A stretch of 64,000 nt of DNA from Candida dubliniensis CD36 (taxonomy: Eukaryota; Ascomycota; Pichiomycetes; Serinales; Debaryomycetaceae), in the NCBI RefSeq assembly GCF_000026945.1, contig NC_012867.1, positions 2,120,501 to 2,184,500 of the forward strand, read 5' to 3'. Made by a program: the position numbers and the translations under genes. This document shows positions 41,445 to 51,647 of this stretch, one piece after another. The notes beneath the pieces are model-generated. The model ran no database searches, was not told the origin of the DNA, and saw only the letters and a list, made by a program, of their open reading frames with translations. Position 1 is the stretch's first letter. Every line of letters starts with the position of its first letter.

Positions 41445-44400
41445 TCAATTTGCTGTAATATAAAGTTGTTCTCTACAAATGATCTTCTCATTAAACAAGT
41501 CTACCACTGTACCCCATTCAAACTCCCCGTTCTGAATAATGACAAAGCTAGTTTCTAGTGCTAGTTGATCTCCAGCGGCAATTTCAGGGAATTTTCTTTG
41601 TAAAATACCGTTCACTAGCATTTTTTTATCAATGGAAAGTTGAGGACGCAGATTACTCACATTAGGAGTATTGTGTATTGGGAATGGTAATTGACGCACA
41701 ATTCCATTAATTGGCTTTTTGGACTTGTTAAATATTGTCGTTTTTAACACATAAAATTGATCAGTTGATAAACTGTAAGATTTCCCAATTGAATCCACTT
41801 GCGAACCATCATCTGTTAGCACAGTGTTATGAACCTGGATGTTTTCATAAGACAAGATATTTGCCATTTTGGTGGTCAATCGAATTGGACGTAAATCAAT
41901 TATCCCATGTCGTCTACCCAATTCCCAAGACCCTAGTAAGTTTTCTAAAATTGAATGCCTGAGCCAAAACAATTTTTTCATTTGCTTTTCCTCTTCGTCC
42001 GATATGTTATAGTTTTTGATAAATTGTTTGTTACGCAAAGAAGGTATGGATTTAGTGATATCTATCTCGATTCTCTGAATAGGAACAATAAACCTCTGTG
42101 TTTTCCCTGCTTGAATCGGTTCAGACAATTCAAACTCGTTATATTTCAAGTTACATTCCAATCTCTCCCCCCATGAATTTCGCAAGTCAAGCACAAGTAA
42201 ACAGTAATCATCAGCATTCTTAACACACTTTAATGCTTGTCCAATATTATGCGGTATATTATCCAGGATGCTTATGGCAGGCAACATTTCACAACCAACA
42301 ACGTCGACTGATGGCATTACTGACACATTCAATGGAATACTCAAAGTTTTCATGAAGCTTTGGTCGGTATCAGATTTATAGGCGTATTCCAATATTATCT
42401 TCAGATCATTCATCAACTTCCTGCTTGTAAGCTCACATTCGAGTTCAACTACCCCACCGGGGTTTATTGTTTCCCCTATAACATCTTTATTCAAGATTCT
42501 AAACGGTTTGAATACGAGTAACTTCCATTCCAATTCGTGCACCTCTGCTGCAGTTAGATTTGGATTTGTGAGCTTCTTGTTGAGAAATTCGATATTTGAG
42601 TCCCAGAACGAAAAAGTCAAGTAGTTAATGGATTGAGCAGAATGGTTAGCTAATGTAACTGTTACGTTATGTTTTTCTCCTTCAAGCAACATCAAGCAGC
42701 CATTCGAAGCCAGTATTTCCAATAAAGTCAATGAAGGTTGTGGTGGGATAATGGATAAACTCAACAGACTTGTCGTCACCCTACCCGAAATAAACTGAGA
42801 TTGAAGGTTACTTACAACTTTGTCTAGCACTGATGTTGTCTGTTTTGGCTTGTGATCCACTTTTTGCAATTTTATTGTATGATCAAACTTCTCTTTGTCT
42901 ATTATATGGAAAAATTGTGTCTGGCAATTTCCAATGGACACTTCAAACCCAGTAATATTAACCTGTCCAGTCGAAACTGCCTTGAAAGAAAGCATAACAC
43001 TCTCCATTGACCTTGGAGCAAGAACAAAAGTACTAGCAGAATGTGTTGATGTTGTATGCGATACGCCTTGATGTACCACCAGGGTTGCTGAAGAGGATTT
43101 CTTTCCATGGTGACCACGTAATTTGTTATAAAGTATGTTTCCATTCGGAATAATGGATGGGGGTTTAGTTGTTGATTCCAAAGGTCGAATTAAACTTTTA
43201 ATAGTTTCTATTTGTGCGCCTTCGCTTATAATGGTTATCTCATGAATTTCAACTTCAAATGCAAAGGGATTCTGCAAAGTCACTTTCAATTGAGAAATAT
43301 CATCTTTCACCAATGTTGGCAAAAATGTTTTATTTAATTCCTTCTTTGAGTATGGATCGAAAAATGGTTGCAGTGAATCATCAGACTTTGACGCCTCTTG
43401 CATAGGAATTAAATTGCCACGAGGCTTTGAATTTACAAATTTGACTTTGCGAATTAGGAAAGGATCCCAATACGGAGTACTTAGACCACCATTTGATTTC
43501 ATAGCCAGATCCACTTTGTTCTTTAGTTTTATTTGATCATCAGGTGGTAAACAATGCGTGTATCTAGTCAATAATAATGTGCACAATTTTAACAACAACT
43601 CTTGGTCCCTCAAGTTTTCTGCAATTTTCAAGGATAACCTCAAAAGCTGTATTTGCAAGGATGTCCAGTTACTCTGTCCATGGAATCTTGCCGCTTCAGA
43701 AAATGATTCAGGCTCGTCGCAGATATCATATAACACAAACATATTTTCAAGGACATCCCTAATTGACTGTGCTGGAAGCTCTCCAGAACTTAAATGAGGC
43801 AGAATTGCAGCCAATAAAAGTCTTAATATAAATGCATTCTTCCTCTTTAATCCTAAATCAGCATACATTGTTGCCAATGCAGAATATATTCTGCATTGAT
43901 CCACAATATTCAAATCAGTTATTTGCAATTGAAATATTCTGTCCATTTCGTCGATAATTTCAATTTTCAGGAATGATACTTTCGAAGTAGGTTTAACCGT
44001 TCCCTTGACTATGTCTTCCATACTACTAGAAAAATGGAGGCCAATCAATAACTTAATTCTTCTAAGAATGCTTTCCACATAAACAATGTCAGGAACCATG
44101 TTTTCAATATCGTTTGTACTCATGCTAAAGTAGTACACAACCCGTGAAGTGATAATCTTTAAAAGTTCTTGCACTGGTAAATTGTTAAAGTCGGGCATTG
44201 TAGAAGTTAAAGCATTGAAACTGAACCCATTGGAGCTGTTTATTGAGTTTCTGGGAGATGTGATATTGGAATCGACAGAAGTTTTCCGAACCGTTGTAGT
44301 GTCTACACCGCCTCGAATCTTTGACACCTGTAGCACCGGGTTCATAGTTTGATTGGGTAGTTGATAAGTTGTGCCAATAAATTGCATTAACACTATACTG

Positions 44401-45275
44401 ACTGCAACTCCCTCAAGTGTGCTTGCTAGCCATAGAAAGTCGTCGGATTTTTTTAGACTCGTCAAGCTTTCTATAAAATTTTGAAATGCATCATGGTACT
44501 TGCCCGCTAAAAGATATAAGTTTCCCATTAACTTTCGTTGTCTACCTAGATGCTTCAAATGAGTTTTAGATTTTTCCAAAGTACTGCCAGTTGTTGTAGT
44601 GGTTGTTGATGTTGTTGTTGTCGTTGAGCTATTAAAGGAAACTTTAAATGAAGTGGACCCTGAACTTAATCTTTTTTGTGCTTGATTGATAGTCTTTGTT
44701 AATACATGGCTGTCAGTAATCGAAACAGGAGATCTCAATGTGATGTTGGTATATGCTGAAGCGTATGCATCTAGCTTTTCTAAGAAATTTCCACTTATAC
44801 CGCAAAATATTGTTTCTAGAGCTGTCAAATGACTAGTGGTACCATTGTGGAAAAACACCTCATTCGCTTGTTGTTTCAATTTGTCTTCTGGTGTGTCAAA
44901 TAATATAACGTTATGAACAATGGCACTGTTATATTTCTTTTTCAATTCAGACAATGCTGTGGATGGGTCTTCCCCGTATGGTCCTACTCCAAGTACTATG
45001 AAAGTCTTTCTGAATGGCTCGAAATCATGAAGAAATATTAACTCATTATCAATGGAGCTAGTAATAAACTCGGGAAAAATTCTACCTTGTGGGAAAGTTA
45101 CAGGGTTGAAATAGTGCAACTTGTTGTTTTCTTTGATATCTAGTAATCGTACCTCCCCAACATTTGTTTGGATTAAATGTAAATATCGCTGGAAATTCGA
45201 CGAAGTGCAGTCATTTATCGGAACCAACAACACTCGAACTTTTGCTGGAGTGATAAAATTATATTTGTCCCACAT
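41445..45275 (-). CDS. TRS120: TRAPPII complex subunit Trs120
   Basis: 1276 residues, start ATG at 45275-45273 (MWDKYNFITPAKVRVLLVPI). The N-terminal segment and the repeated helical middle region (GNLYLLAGKYHDAFQNF) match Trs120/TRAPPC9. The C-terminal half is beta-rich, with immunoglobulin-like modules seen in this family. Trs120 is specific to TRAPPII, the exchange factor complex for Ypt31/32 in late Golgi and endosomal recycling. A short Ser/Thr-rich stretch near residue 215-235 is low complexity. No frameshift is seen across 3.8 kb. It diverges from PUP1 across 344 bp. Confidence 0.88.
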   Translation of the reverse strand: MWDKYNFITPAKVRVLLVPINDCTSSNFQRYLHLIQTNVGEVRLLDIKENNKLHYFNPVTFPQGRIFPEFITSSIDNELIFLHDFEPFRKTFIVLGVGPYGEDPSTALSELKKKYNSAIVHNVILFDTPEDKLKQQANEVFFHNGTTSHLTALETIFCGISGNFLEKLDAYASAYTNITLRSPVSITDSHVLTKTINQAQKRLSSGSTSFKVSFNSSTTTTTSTTTTTTGSTLEKSKTHLKHLGRQRKLMGNLYLLAGKYHDAFQNFIESLTSLKKSDDFLWLASTLEGVAVSIVLMQFIGTTYQLPNQTMNPVLQVSKIRGGVDTTTVRKTSVDSNITSPRNSINSSNGFSFNALTSTMPDFNNLPVQELLKIITSRVVYYFSMSTNDIENMVPDIVYVESILRRIKLLIGLHFSSSMEDIVKGTVKPTSKVSFLKIEIIDEMDRIFQLQITDLNIVDQCRIYSALATMYADLGLKRKNAFILRLLLAAILPHLSSGELPAQSIRDVLENMFVLYDICDEPESFSEAARFHGQSNWTSLQIQLLRLSLKIAENLRDQELLLKLCTLLLTRYTHCLPPDDQIKLKNKVDLAMKSNGGLSTPYWDPFLIRKVKFVNSKPRGNLIPMQEASKSDDSLQPFFDPYSKKELNKTFLPTLVKDDISQLKVTLQNPFAFEVEIHEITIISEGAQIETIKSLIRPLESTTKPPSIIPNGNILYNKLRGHHGKKSSSATLVVHQGVSHTTSTHSASTFVLAPRSMESVMLSFKAVSTGQVNITGFEVSIGNCQTQFFHIIDKEKFDHTIKLQKVDHKPKQTTSVLDKVVSNLQSQFISGRVTTSLLSLSIIPPQPSLTLLEILASNGCLMLLEGEKHNVTVTLANHSAQSINYLTFSFWDSNIEFLNKKLTNPNLTAAEVHELEWKLLVFKPFRILNKDVIGETINPGGVVELECELTSRKLMNDLKIILEYAYKSDTDQSFMKTLSIPLNVSVMPSVDVVGCEMLPAISILDNIPHNIGQALKCVKNADDYCLLVLDLRNSWGERLECNLKYNEFELSEPIQAGKTQRFIVPIQRIEIDITKSIPSLRNKQFIKNYNISDEEEKQMKKLFWLRHSILENLLGSWELGRRHGIIDLRPIRLTTKMANILSYENIQVHNTVLTDDGSQVDSIGKSYSLSTDQFYVLKTTIFNKSKKPINGIVRQLPFPIHNTPNVSNLRPQLSIDKKMLVNGILQRKFPEIAAGDQLALETSFVIIQNGEFEWGTVVDLFNEKIICREQLYITAN

Positions 45276-45619
45276 ATACTATGTACAAGTGCACTTTCAA
45301 ATGATCTTCAGGTGTGGATGTGGCTTTGTAAACTGACAGCGTTGTCTAGTCTATAGTTTGGATCAAAAAAGAAAAAAAAAAAAATGAATTGGTTAAAAGA
45401 GTAATAATAGTGCCAACTCGAAAAACTTAATTGAAATCGCGTCAATAAGTCCACATACATAAAAAACATACAAGTCGTGCACATGTTTGCAAACTTATTG
45501 GTGAGAGGGCAAACTTGTTAACGACTACAACAAAGACTGAAAGTGAGAACCCAAATTTTTTCTTTTGGGAGGCAAAATACATCAACCACTATTCCATATT
45601 CATTCTACATTTACTAGCA
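45276..45619. promoter_or_regulatory. Divergent promoter of TRS120 and PUP1
   Basis: 344 bp with an A13 tract near 45371-45383, a candidate Rpn4 site at 45568-45577 and a weaker related sequence (GAGGGCAAAC) at 45504-45513. An in-frame non-ATG extension of PUP1 runs back to 45515 but is not credible. Confidence 0.55.
45568..45577 (+). promoter_or_regulatory. Candidate Rpn4-type proteasome control element
   Basis: GGAGGCAAAA differs by one base from the GAAGGCAAAA motif reported upstream of C. albicans proteasome genes. It lies 43 bp before the PUP1 ATG. A weaker copy is 60 bp further upstream. Confidence 0.5.
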
Positions 45620-46438
45620 ATGCCTGGATTAAGTTTTGACAATTATCAAAGAAACGCATTTTTAACCTCCAAAGGTTTTGCCACACCCAAAGCAACATCC
45701 ACTGGTACCACTATTGTTGGATGTAAATTCAAGAATGGAGTGGTGATAGCAGCAGATACCAGGGCAACTTCAGGTCCAATAGTAGCAGATAAGAATTGTG
45801 AGAAATTACATAGATTGGCTCCAAAGATTTGGTGTGCAGGTGCCGGTACTGCAGCAGATACTGAGATGGTTACCCAATTGATTGCCTCTAATTTGGAACT
45901 ACATGCATTATCGCAAAACAGACAGCCAAGAGTTATTGCAGCGCTTACTATGTTGAAACAACACTTGTTCAAATACCAAGGTCATTTGGGAGCATATTTG
46001 ATTGTTGCCGGTGTTGATCCAACTGGAGCCCATTTAATGTCAGTCCAAGCACATGGGTCTACTGATATTGGTAAATACCAAAGTTTGGGTTCGGGTTCAT
46101 TAAATGCCATGGCTGTTTTGGAAACAAATTTCAAAGATGATATGACTAGAGATGAGGCCATAAAATTGTGTTCAGATGCCATTTTGGCAGGTGTTTGGAA
46201 CGATTTGGGATCTGGTTCCAATGTCGATGTGTGTGTCATGGAAGTTGGCAAGGATGCAGAATTGTACAGAAACTATATTACACCAAATGTTAGAATCAAG
46301 AAATGCAAGGATTATAAATTTCCAAGAGGTACCACTGCTGTGTTGAGACAAAGTATTCGTGATATTTGCGATGTTGAAGAGACTGTAGTGAACTTCAATG
46401 ATAATGGTGACAATATGGAAGTAGATGCTCAGGCTTAA
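45620..46438 (+). CDS. PUP1: 20S proteasome beta-2 subunit (trypsin-like)
   Basis: 272 residues from the ATG at 45620 (MPGLSFDNYQRNAFL), matching the beta-2 N-terminus. A 29-residue propeptide ends in Gly29, and autocleavage would expose catalytic Thr30 (G/TTIVG). Asp and Lys active-site partners are in VVIAADTRAT and NCEKLHRLA. GSGSLNAMAVLE and the C-terminal arm that wraps beta-3 (RIKKCKDYKFPRGTTAVL) are present. It gives the trypsin-like activity of the proteasome core. Length and propeptide match yeast Pup1. Promoter has an Rpn4-like element. The region downstream is gene-poor for 10 kb. Confidence 0.96.
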   Translation: MPGLSFDNYQRNAFLTSKGFATPKATSTGTTIVGCKFKNGVVIAADTRATSGPIVADKNCEKLHRLAPKIWCAGAGTAADTEMVTQLIASNLELHALSQNRQPRVIAALTMLKQHLFKYQGHLGAYLIVAGVDPTGAHLMSVQAHGSTDIGKYQSLGSGSLNAMAVLETNFKDDMTRDEAIKLCSDAILAGVWNDLGSGSNVDVCVMEVGKDAELYRNYITPNVRIKKCKDYKFPRGTTAVLRQSIRDICDVEETVVNFNDNGDNMEVDAQA

Positions 46439-47479
46439 AGTTGTGTAGAAAGATGAAATAAAAAGATATTTGACGTAATTATTTAAAGTTTAAATATGCT
46501 GGTGCCTCAATTTAAAAAGGAAACAAACCTGGAAGCACGATAGAGACTAAGGTAAACAGTAAACTGTAGAATATTTATTGGGGTCTCAGAGTTTGGCTAC
46601 CCCTAGAAATCCTTACTCGGAGGATTCGTTTGGTCTGGAGTTTAAACTATTTTGATAAGAACAACTGTGCTTGTTGTTGAATTGACTTTAGCAATCACAC
46701 AAGAGATGTAGCTGATGGGATTCAATAATGGGCATTGTGGTAACTAGTTTCTTGTATGGGTAAAAAAAAGTCAGGTATCTTTTTCGCATAACGAAAGCCT
46801 ATTCATACTTACCAAATTCAAAACTATTCTGTTTGCAATCAGGATAACAAACAAACAAATTACACTAAAGCTGATGGTTCTCCTTCTGTGGAGTTGAGTT
46901 TCAGCATGTAATGATCGTGAACCAAAATGTGGTTAACATTCTTTAAAACCCCAGTTGATTTTTTTTTTTTTTTTGGAGATGTGTGAGGCTGTCAAAACAA
47001 TTTCATTTGAGAATGTAAGATTGTCAATCTTGTTTGAGTGGTCCACAATGTAGATCTTTTAGTCTTTTTTTTTTTTTTTGGCACCAAATAGAAACGAAAC
47101 AAGTTACTGTTTTTGATAGTATATCAACAGATCGCGTCACTATCGAATAGTAAATAATAACAAAGGAAAACACCAAATTCAGCTATAATTGTAAATCAAA
47201 TGAGAATTTCTTGGAATTGTGGTTATTTAGATTTTCAATGGACAGTTGAAATTGAATAATAAAAATTGATAATGGTAACATCCACATAGACAGTTGTTTA
47301 TCAGATAATGTCGAAAAACTTGTCAATAAAACTCAATATAAATAGGATTGAATTTCTTTGAATTATGATGTTGAATAAAATTTAAAATATTGATAGACTT
47401 CAAGTTTACCTTTTCAAACTGTACATTCGTCTTTACTAAGTTCTTTGAATTGAAAGCCTACCACAAACCAAAATATACA
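46439..47479. other. 1.0 kb intergenic upstream of the secreted repeat peptide gene
   Basis: AT-rich with T-tracts near 46962-46974 and 47066-47079. The last 145 bp include a TATAAATA box. No gene of more than background character. Confidence 0.5.
47337..47344 (+). promoter_or_regulatory. TATA box of the secreted repeat peptide gene
   Basis: TATAAATA, 143 bp upstream of the ATG at 47480. The next two secreted-protein genes have TATA boxes at similar distances (146 and 116 bp). Confidence 0.55.
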
Positions 47480-47965
47480 ATGAAATTTACAAATATCATC
47501 ACTGCATCATTGATTGCCACCTCAGTTACTCAAGCTGCTGTTATTCCACAAGATAATGAATACCTTGCTGTTAGAGCAGATTCTAGTAATCCTATTTCTG
47601 GGCTCCTTGGTGGTGTTCTTGGTGGTGGAAGCGGTGCTAGTGGTAGTGGTGGTGCTCCACCAGCATCTGGTTCTGCTGCTGCTCCTGCACAAGCTGATGC
47701 CACTGGGTCTGCTGCTCCTGCTGCTGATCAACAAGGTGCTGCTGCTCCATCCGATCCAATTTCCCAAGTCATTGGTCTTGTTTCAAATATTTTAGAAGGT
47801 GGATTTAGTACCAGTGGTGCTTTATTGCACAATATTATTGGTAAAAGAGATGATTCTTCTGCTGCTCCATCCGATCCAATTTCACAAGTCATTGGTCTTA
47901 TTTCAAATATTTTAGAAGGTGGATTTAGTACCAGTGGAGCATTATTGCACAACATCATTGGTTAA
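47480..47965 (+). CDS. Secreted precursor with two near-identical repeats and a Kex2-type site, 161 aa
   Basis: ATG at 47480; the frame upstream starts at a TTG and is rejected. Residues 1-19/20 form a signal peptide, followed by AAVIP at 19-23. Residues 36-87 are Gly/Ala/Ser/Pro-rich. Residues 88-127 and 128-161 are two copies of one repeat: AAPSDPISQVIGL, V/I, then a hydrophobic-amphipathic stretch to LLHNIIG. The copies are split by Lys122-Arg123, a Kex2-type dibasic site, and both end at IIG (KR in the first, stop in the second). This layout resembles fungal secreted peptide precursors. A weaker related stretch, SSNPISGLLGGVLGG, occurs at 35-49. I do not recognise a named family; peptide function is inferred only from the layout. 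Confidence 0.8.
   Translation: MKFTNIITASLIATSVTQAAVIPQDNEYLAVRADSSNPISGLLGGVLGGGSGASGSGGAPPASGSAAAPAQADATGSAAPAADQQGAAAPSDPISQVIGLVSNILEGGFSTSGALLHNIIGKRDDSSAAPSDPISQVIGLISNILEGGFSTSGALLHNIIG
47741..47962 (+). repeat. In-frame tandem repeat, 120-bp unit
   Basis: Unit 1 at 47741-47860 and a shortened unit 2 at 47861-47962, cut by the stop codon. Over the 102 shared bases I count six differences: five synonymous and one conservative (GTT/ATT, Val/Ile). This suggests selection on the encoded peptide rather than a very recent copy. Confidence 0.9.
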
Positions 47966-49579
47966 AGGAGTTGATTGTTTTAATTAACTCAAGTATCTTT
48001 TAGGTGCCAATTCAATTTTTTTAATATATTTCTATGCTGCTAGGCAACAACTGATATTTTTAGGTTTCTTTTTCTGATTTTTATAGTGATACCCATAAAA
48101 TTTATATTTTCAATCTTCTTGAATGACTCTGATTGCTTGTAGATGCTAAATAATTGAAACTCTGGAGTTGTAATAGTCGATGTTAGTTTGCATTAGAATA
48201 ATTTAGTAAGTAAAGTTTACTATGACTGGATAAACAAAAAATTCAATATTACTGAACTTAAGAATGAAGCAAACGTGAAAAATGATGTAGATATTAACAA
48301 GTGTTACACACAACATGAATCCAGAAAACCGGGCTCTTGAAACCTATGTAATCAATTTATTATGTATGTTTCTGCTTATCCTACTTTAATTGATTATATA
48401 ACACTTAGATTCTATTCAAAATTATTAAGATGGTAATAAAGCTATAGTTTTTTCACTTTAATCAACTCTTTCTAGGGTTTCATATTTCCTGTAGATATTT
48501 GATTTTGGTAGCGTAAACCAAGTATTTGGTTTTAAGGCAACAAAAGAAAAAAAGAAAAATTTCCTAATTGCGAAATCTTAATTACTGTGGAAATTTCTTT
48601 TTATTTTATTTCCACATTTGTTAATATATCATGAATATGTTCAAATTGTTATTGGTGATTAGTACCAAAACGTTTCTTTGTCGACGTGTTTTTTTTTTCC
48701 TTATAATAGAGAATTGCTTAATATACGATTAATTAATTCCTTCTATTGAATTATCCCTGTCGCCCACTTTATTGTTATTACTCCACATTTGCATCCTTTT
48801 TTGTACTCGATACCGAAAAATGGTTCTAGAATCTATATAATTTGAAGAGACTTGAATTCAAAATCAACATTTTAACTTTGAATCAATTATAAAGCGATTA
48901 TATTTGTAGATGGGTTAAACATCTGGATCTATAGATCAGAGAAAATAAGGTTGAAAGGTTATTAACCAACTATAATTTTTCCAGACTGGTTATTATCTCC
49001 TTTACTTGCATACCTCCTGGCTTTCTGCCCCTTTTTTATTAATTCTAAGCTTGGCAAAAAATAAATCAGGTAGACTGTGTGGAGTAGTCAACAACTGCAA
49101 AATTGTGAAATTCGGGGTTTTTTTTTAAATTCTCTCTTTATTCTTTTATTACCTGATTTGTATATGTAATTAAAAATCGACAATCTTTTTCTATTTCTTT
49201 TCCCACTCCATAGTTAACACCTTTTTCATTGTTGAATTAGGAAATATCTATTTAATTATTAGAGTTATAATCCATAAATTCAGATTGCTAAAAGTGCTTT
49301 CTTTGCAACAATATGGAAGGTATGGTTATTCTCTCCCTAGCCCTTTCCCCCTTTCACTTCTCTACCACTCTCATCCCCCCCCCCCCCTTTTTTTACACCA
49401 TTGCTTGTAACCTTTGGAGAAAGGAAAGACAAATATAAAATATCATGAGTTTCCTCTTTCTAGTCAAAATCTTCGAGAATTTTTTTTTTTTTTTGTAAGG
49501 CTTTGCTTGGAATTGGTTCATTAGAGAACGCAAAAGTATTTTCCCCTATACATATAATATACATACTTAACAATAAATC
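47966..49579. other. 1.6 kb intergenic region upstream of the second secreted-protein gene
   Basis: AT-rich with no gene-like frame. Close to the second gene it has a pyrimidine-rich patch with a C13 run at 49375-49387, a T16 tract near 49480-49495 and a TATA box at 49434-49441. Confidence 0.55.
49434..49441 (+). promoter_or_regulatory. TATA box of the second secreted-protein gene
   Basis: TATAAAAT, 146 bp upstream of the ATG at 49580. Confidence 0.5.
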
Positions 49580-49987
49580 ATGAAGACTTCAGTTGTTTTA
49601 GCTGCTGCTTTAACAGCAATGAATACTGCTAATGCAGCTGTTATTCCATTTTTTGATGGTGAATTGTCTATCAATTATGATGCAAATTCAGGATGGTCAT
49701 TTGGTTTTGATAAACAACCTTCTCAATCTGGATCTGGGTCTGCACCAGCTACAACTAATACCGGAAATACAAACGGAAGTGCAACTACTACGGCAAGTAC
49801 TGGTGATGACGGTGATGATGAAGAAGATTCATGTGGTGATTCTGGTTCTACACCTCCAGCTAACAGTGGTGGCAGCAATGGTTCTTCATCAGGTTCTGGT
49901 TCTGGTGATTATTTTTCTCAATGGAAACAAGGACTCGATGATTTGATTCAAAAAGGTAAATCATGGTTTAGTGGTCTTTTCGGTTAG
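49580..49987 (+). CDS. Small secreted protein with Ser/Gly-rich middle and amphipathic C-terminal helix, 135 aa
   Basis: ATG at 49580. A signal peptide (1-19) is followed by AAVIP at residues 19-23, the same residues as in the upstream secreted gene, hinting at common origin. The middle (50-108) is Ser/Gly/Thr/Asn-rich with an acidic DDGDDEED patch and a single Cys. The last 26 residues (110-135, from DYFSQWKQGLDD) would form a strongly amphipathic helix with Trp, Phe, Leu and Ile on one face and Lys/Asp/Gln on the other, ending SWFSGLFG. There is no dibasic Kex2 site and no GPI tail. I do not recognise a family. Confidence 0.75.
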   Translation: MKTSVVLAAALTAMNTANAAVIPFFDGELSINYDANSGWSFGFDKQPSQSGSGSAPATTNTGNTNGSATTTASTGDDGDDEEDSCGDSGSTPPANSGGSNGSSSGSGSGDYFSQWKQGLDDLIQKGKSWFSGLFG

Positions 49988-51647
49988 TCAAATTCAATCA
50001 TACCTTTGATTCTTTCTTCTTTATTCAGCAATGTGCGATATTGCTTTTTTTGTTTTGTTTTATTCGTTTTCAATTCTAATTATCGTTTAAAAAGAAAATT
50101 CTTATACCGTTATTCAAAATATTTGCTCATAGATACGGTAGAAAAAAGTTAATTAACGGAAATACCATTATCACTATTATTATGGGTTGAATATTACAAT
50201 ATTATTACATGATTGAATTTTTTATTCTTTGGATATAGTTTAATCATTTACAGGTTTCAATTCTTTGGTATATCACAAGTTTTCCATCTTATAAATAAAT
50301 ATAAATATATTAAAATCTTAGACTAAATCTATCTCAGTGTTCTATTGAATATTAACGATTTTACTGTAAGTTTGTTGAGTGAATGCTATTTCTCGCAATT
50401 GTAAAAGTTGCAAAATCTTTAATAGAGAAAATATTTTATGTATACATGTCATGTGACACACAGTACAAACAACTCAAAGATATATCCTAATTGTGCTAAT
50501 TATAATTAAAGGTCTTTGTAAAATAAAAACATTGTAAATGCAGATTAAAGTGATTTGTATTGTGTACAATTTGATTAGTGGGGTTACCCACTTGATGTAT
50601 TGCTACGGCCTTCCACAATATTTTTTTAGTTGACAAATTTTGTTGAAAAATTTACGAAAATTACACTCCACACTATCTTACATTTTATAACACATAATGA
50701 TTAACTACATCAGTTGCAAACTTGATTGCATTCAATAATTTTGTTTGTTCCAGTAGGAACACATTGATGTTAATAAGTACTACGATATAAGGTTCCCTTA
50801 CATTTTGGTAAGGTATTTCAAAAAATCATGGAAATACATTCTGTGGATACTGATGAATTAACCAATCTTTGTCAATGTAATGTAAAATGTTTGAAATTGA
50901 CTTGTTTTTTAGTTGCTGTAAATCTTTGTTATTGTTATGGTCGAATCCTGATCAAAAACATGTTTTGAATTTAGAATTGGATTGGTTTTTCTTTGCGTTC
51001 ATCATATCCTATAAACAATTACTCAAATACGGAAATCACAATTTCACTATCACCATCACCGCTACACTGAAGTAGCCAAATAAAAGGAAAGGGTCAGGAT
51101 AATGTACTACAAAAGAACAGCATTTTTTTTTTTGGAGATCTCTCTAGTACGAGTAGTTGTTGGATCAGCGTTTGTTGTTGTATTGAATTGAAGATTTCTA
51201 CGCGTTAAGGTTTTTTTTTTTTTCTCTGCTGGGTTTAGTTACAGAATTATATTGTAAAACACATTCTTCTGGTTGTGGAGAAAGTTCACTAACATTCTTT
51301 ATTTTTTCCAGTGTCATAATTTGATTGATATGAGAATGTTGTTGCGAAGATCTTTTGTTTTTGTTTTTGGTTTTGGTTTTGATTTTGATTTTTTTTTTTT
51401 GCAATCTTCAACTTTCTTACCCATTATCGCAACCACTATTACTAGGTGATTATTATGGGCATAAATTTCAGAAAAAAGTGTTGAATGAAACAATCCCCTC
51501 TGTCTTAGTATGACGATCGTTCAACATTACGTATAAATAGAACCCCGAATCCAGTTTTCATTCTTTTAAGGATTGAATTCCAATTTCTTGTTCTTCTCCT
51601 ACCTTTTCATCTCTAATACCCCACACACTCACACTCACACCTTTATA
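49988..51647. other. 1.7 kb intergenic upstream of the third secreted-protein gene
   Basis: AT-rich, with no gene-like frame. A TTTTG/TTTTGG-repeat patch is at 51355-51390 and a CACACA run sits just before the third gene. TATAAATA is at 51532-51539. Confidence 0.5.
51532..51539 (+). promoter_or_regulatory. TATA box of the third secreted-protein gene
   Basis: TATAAATA, 116 bp upstream of the ATG at 51648. Confidence 0.5.
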
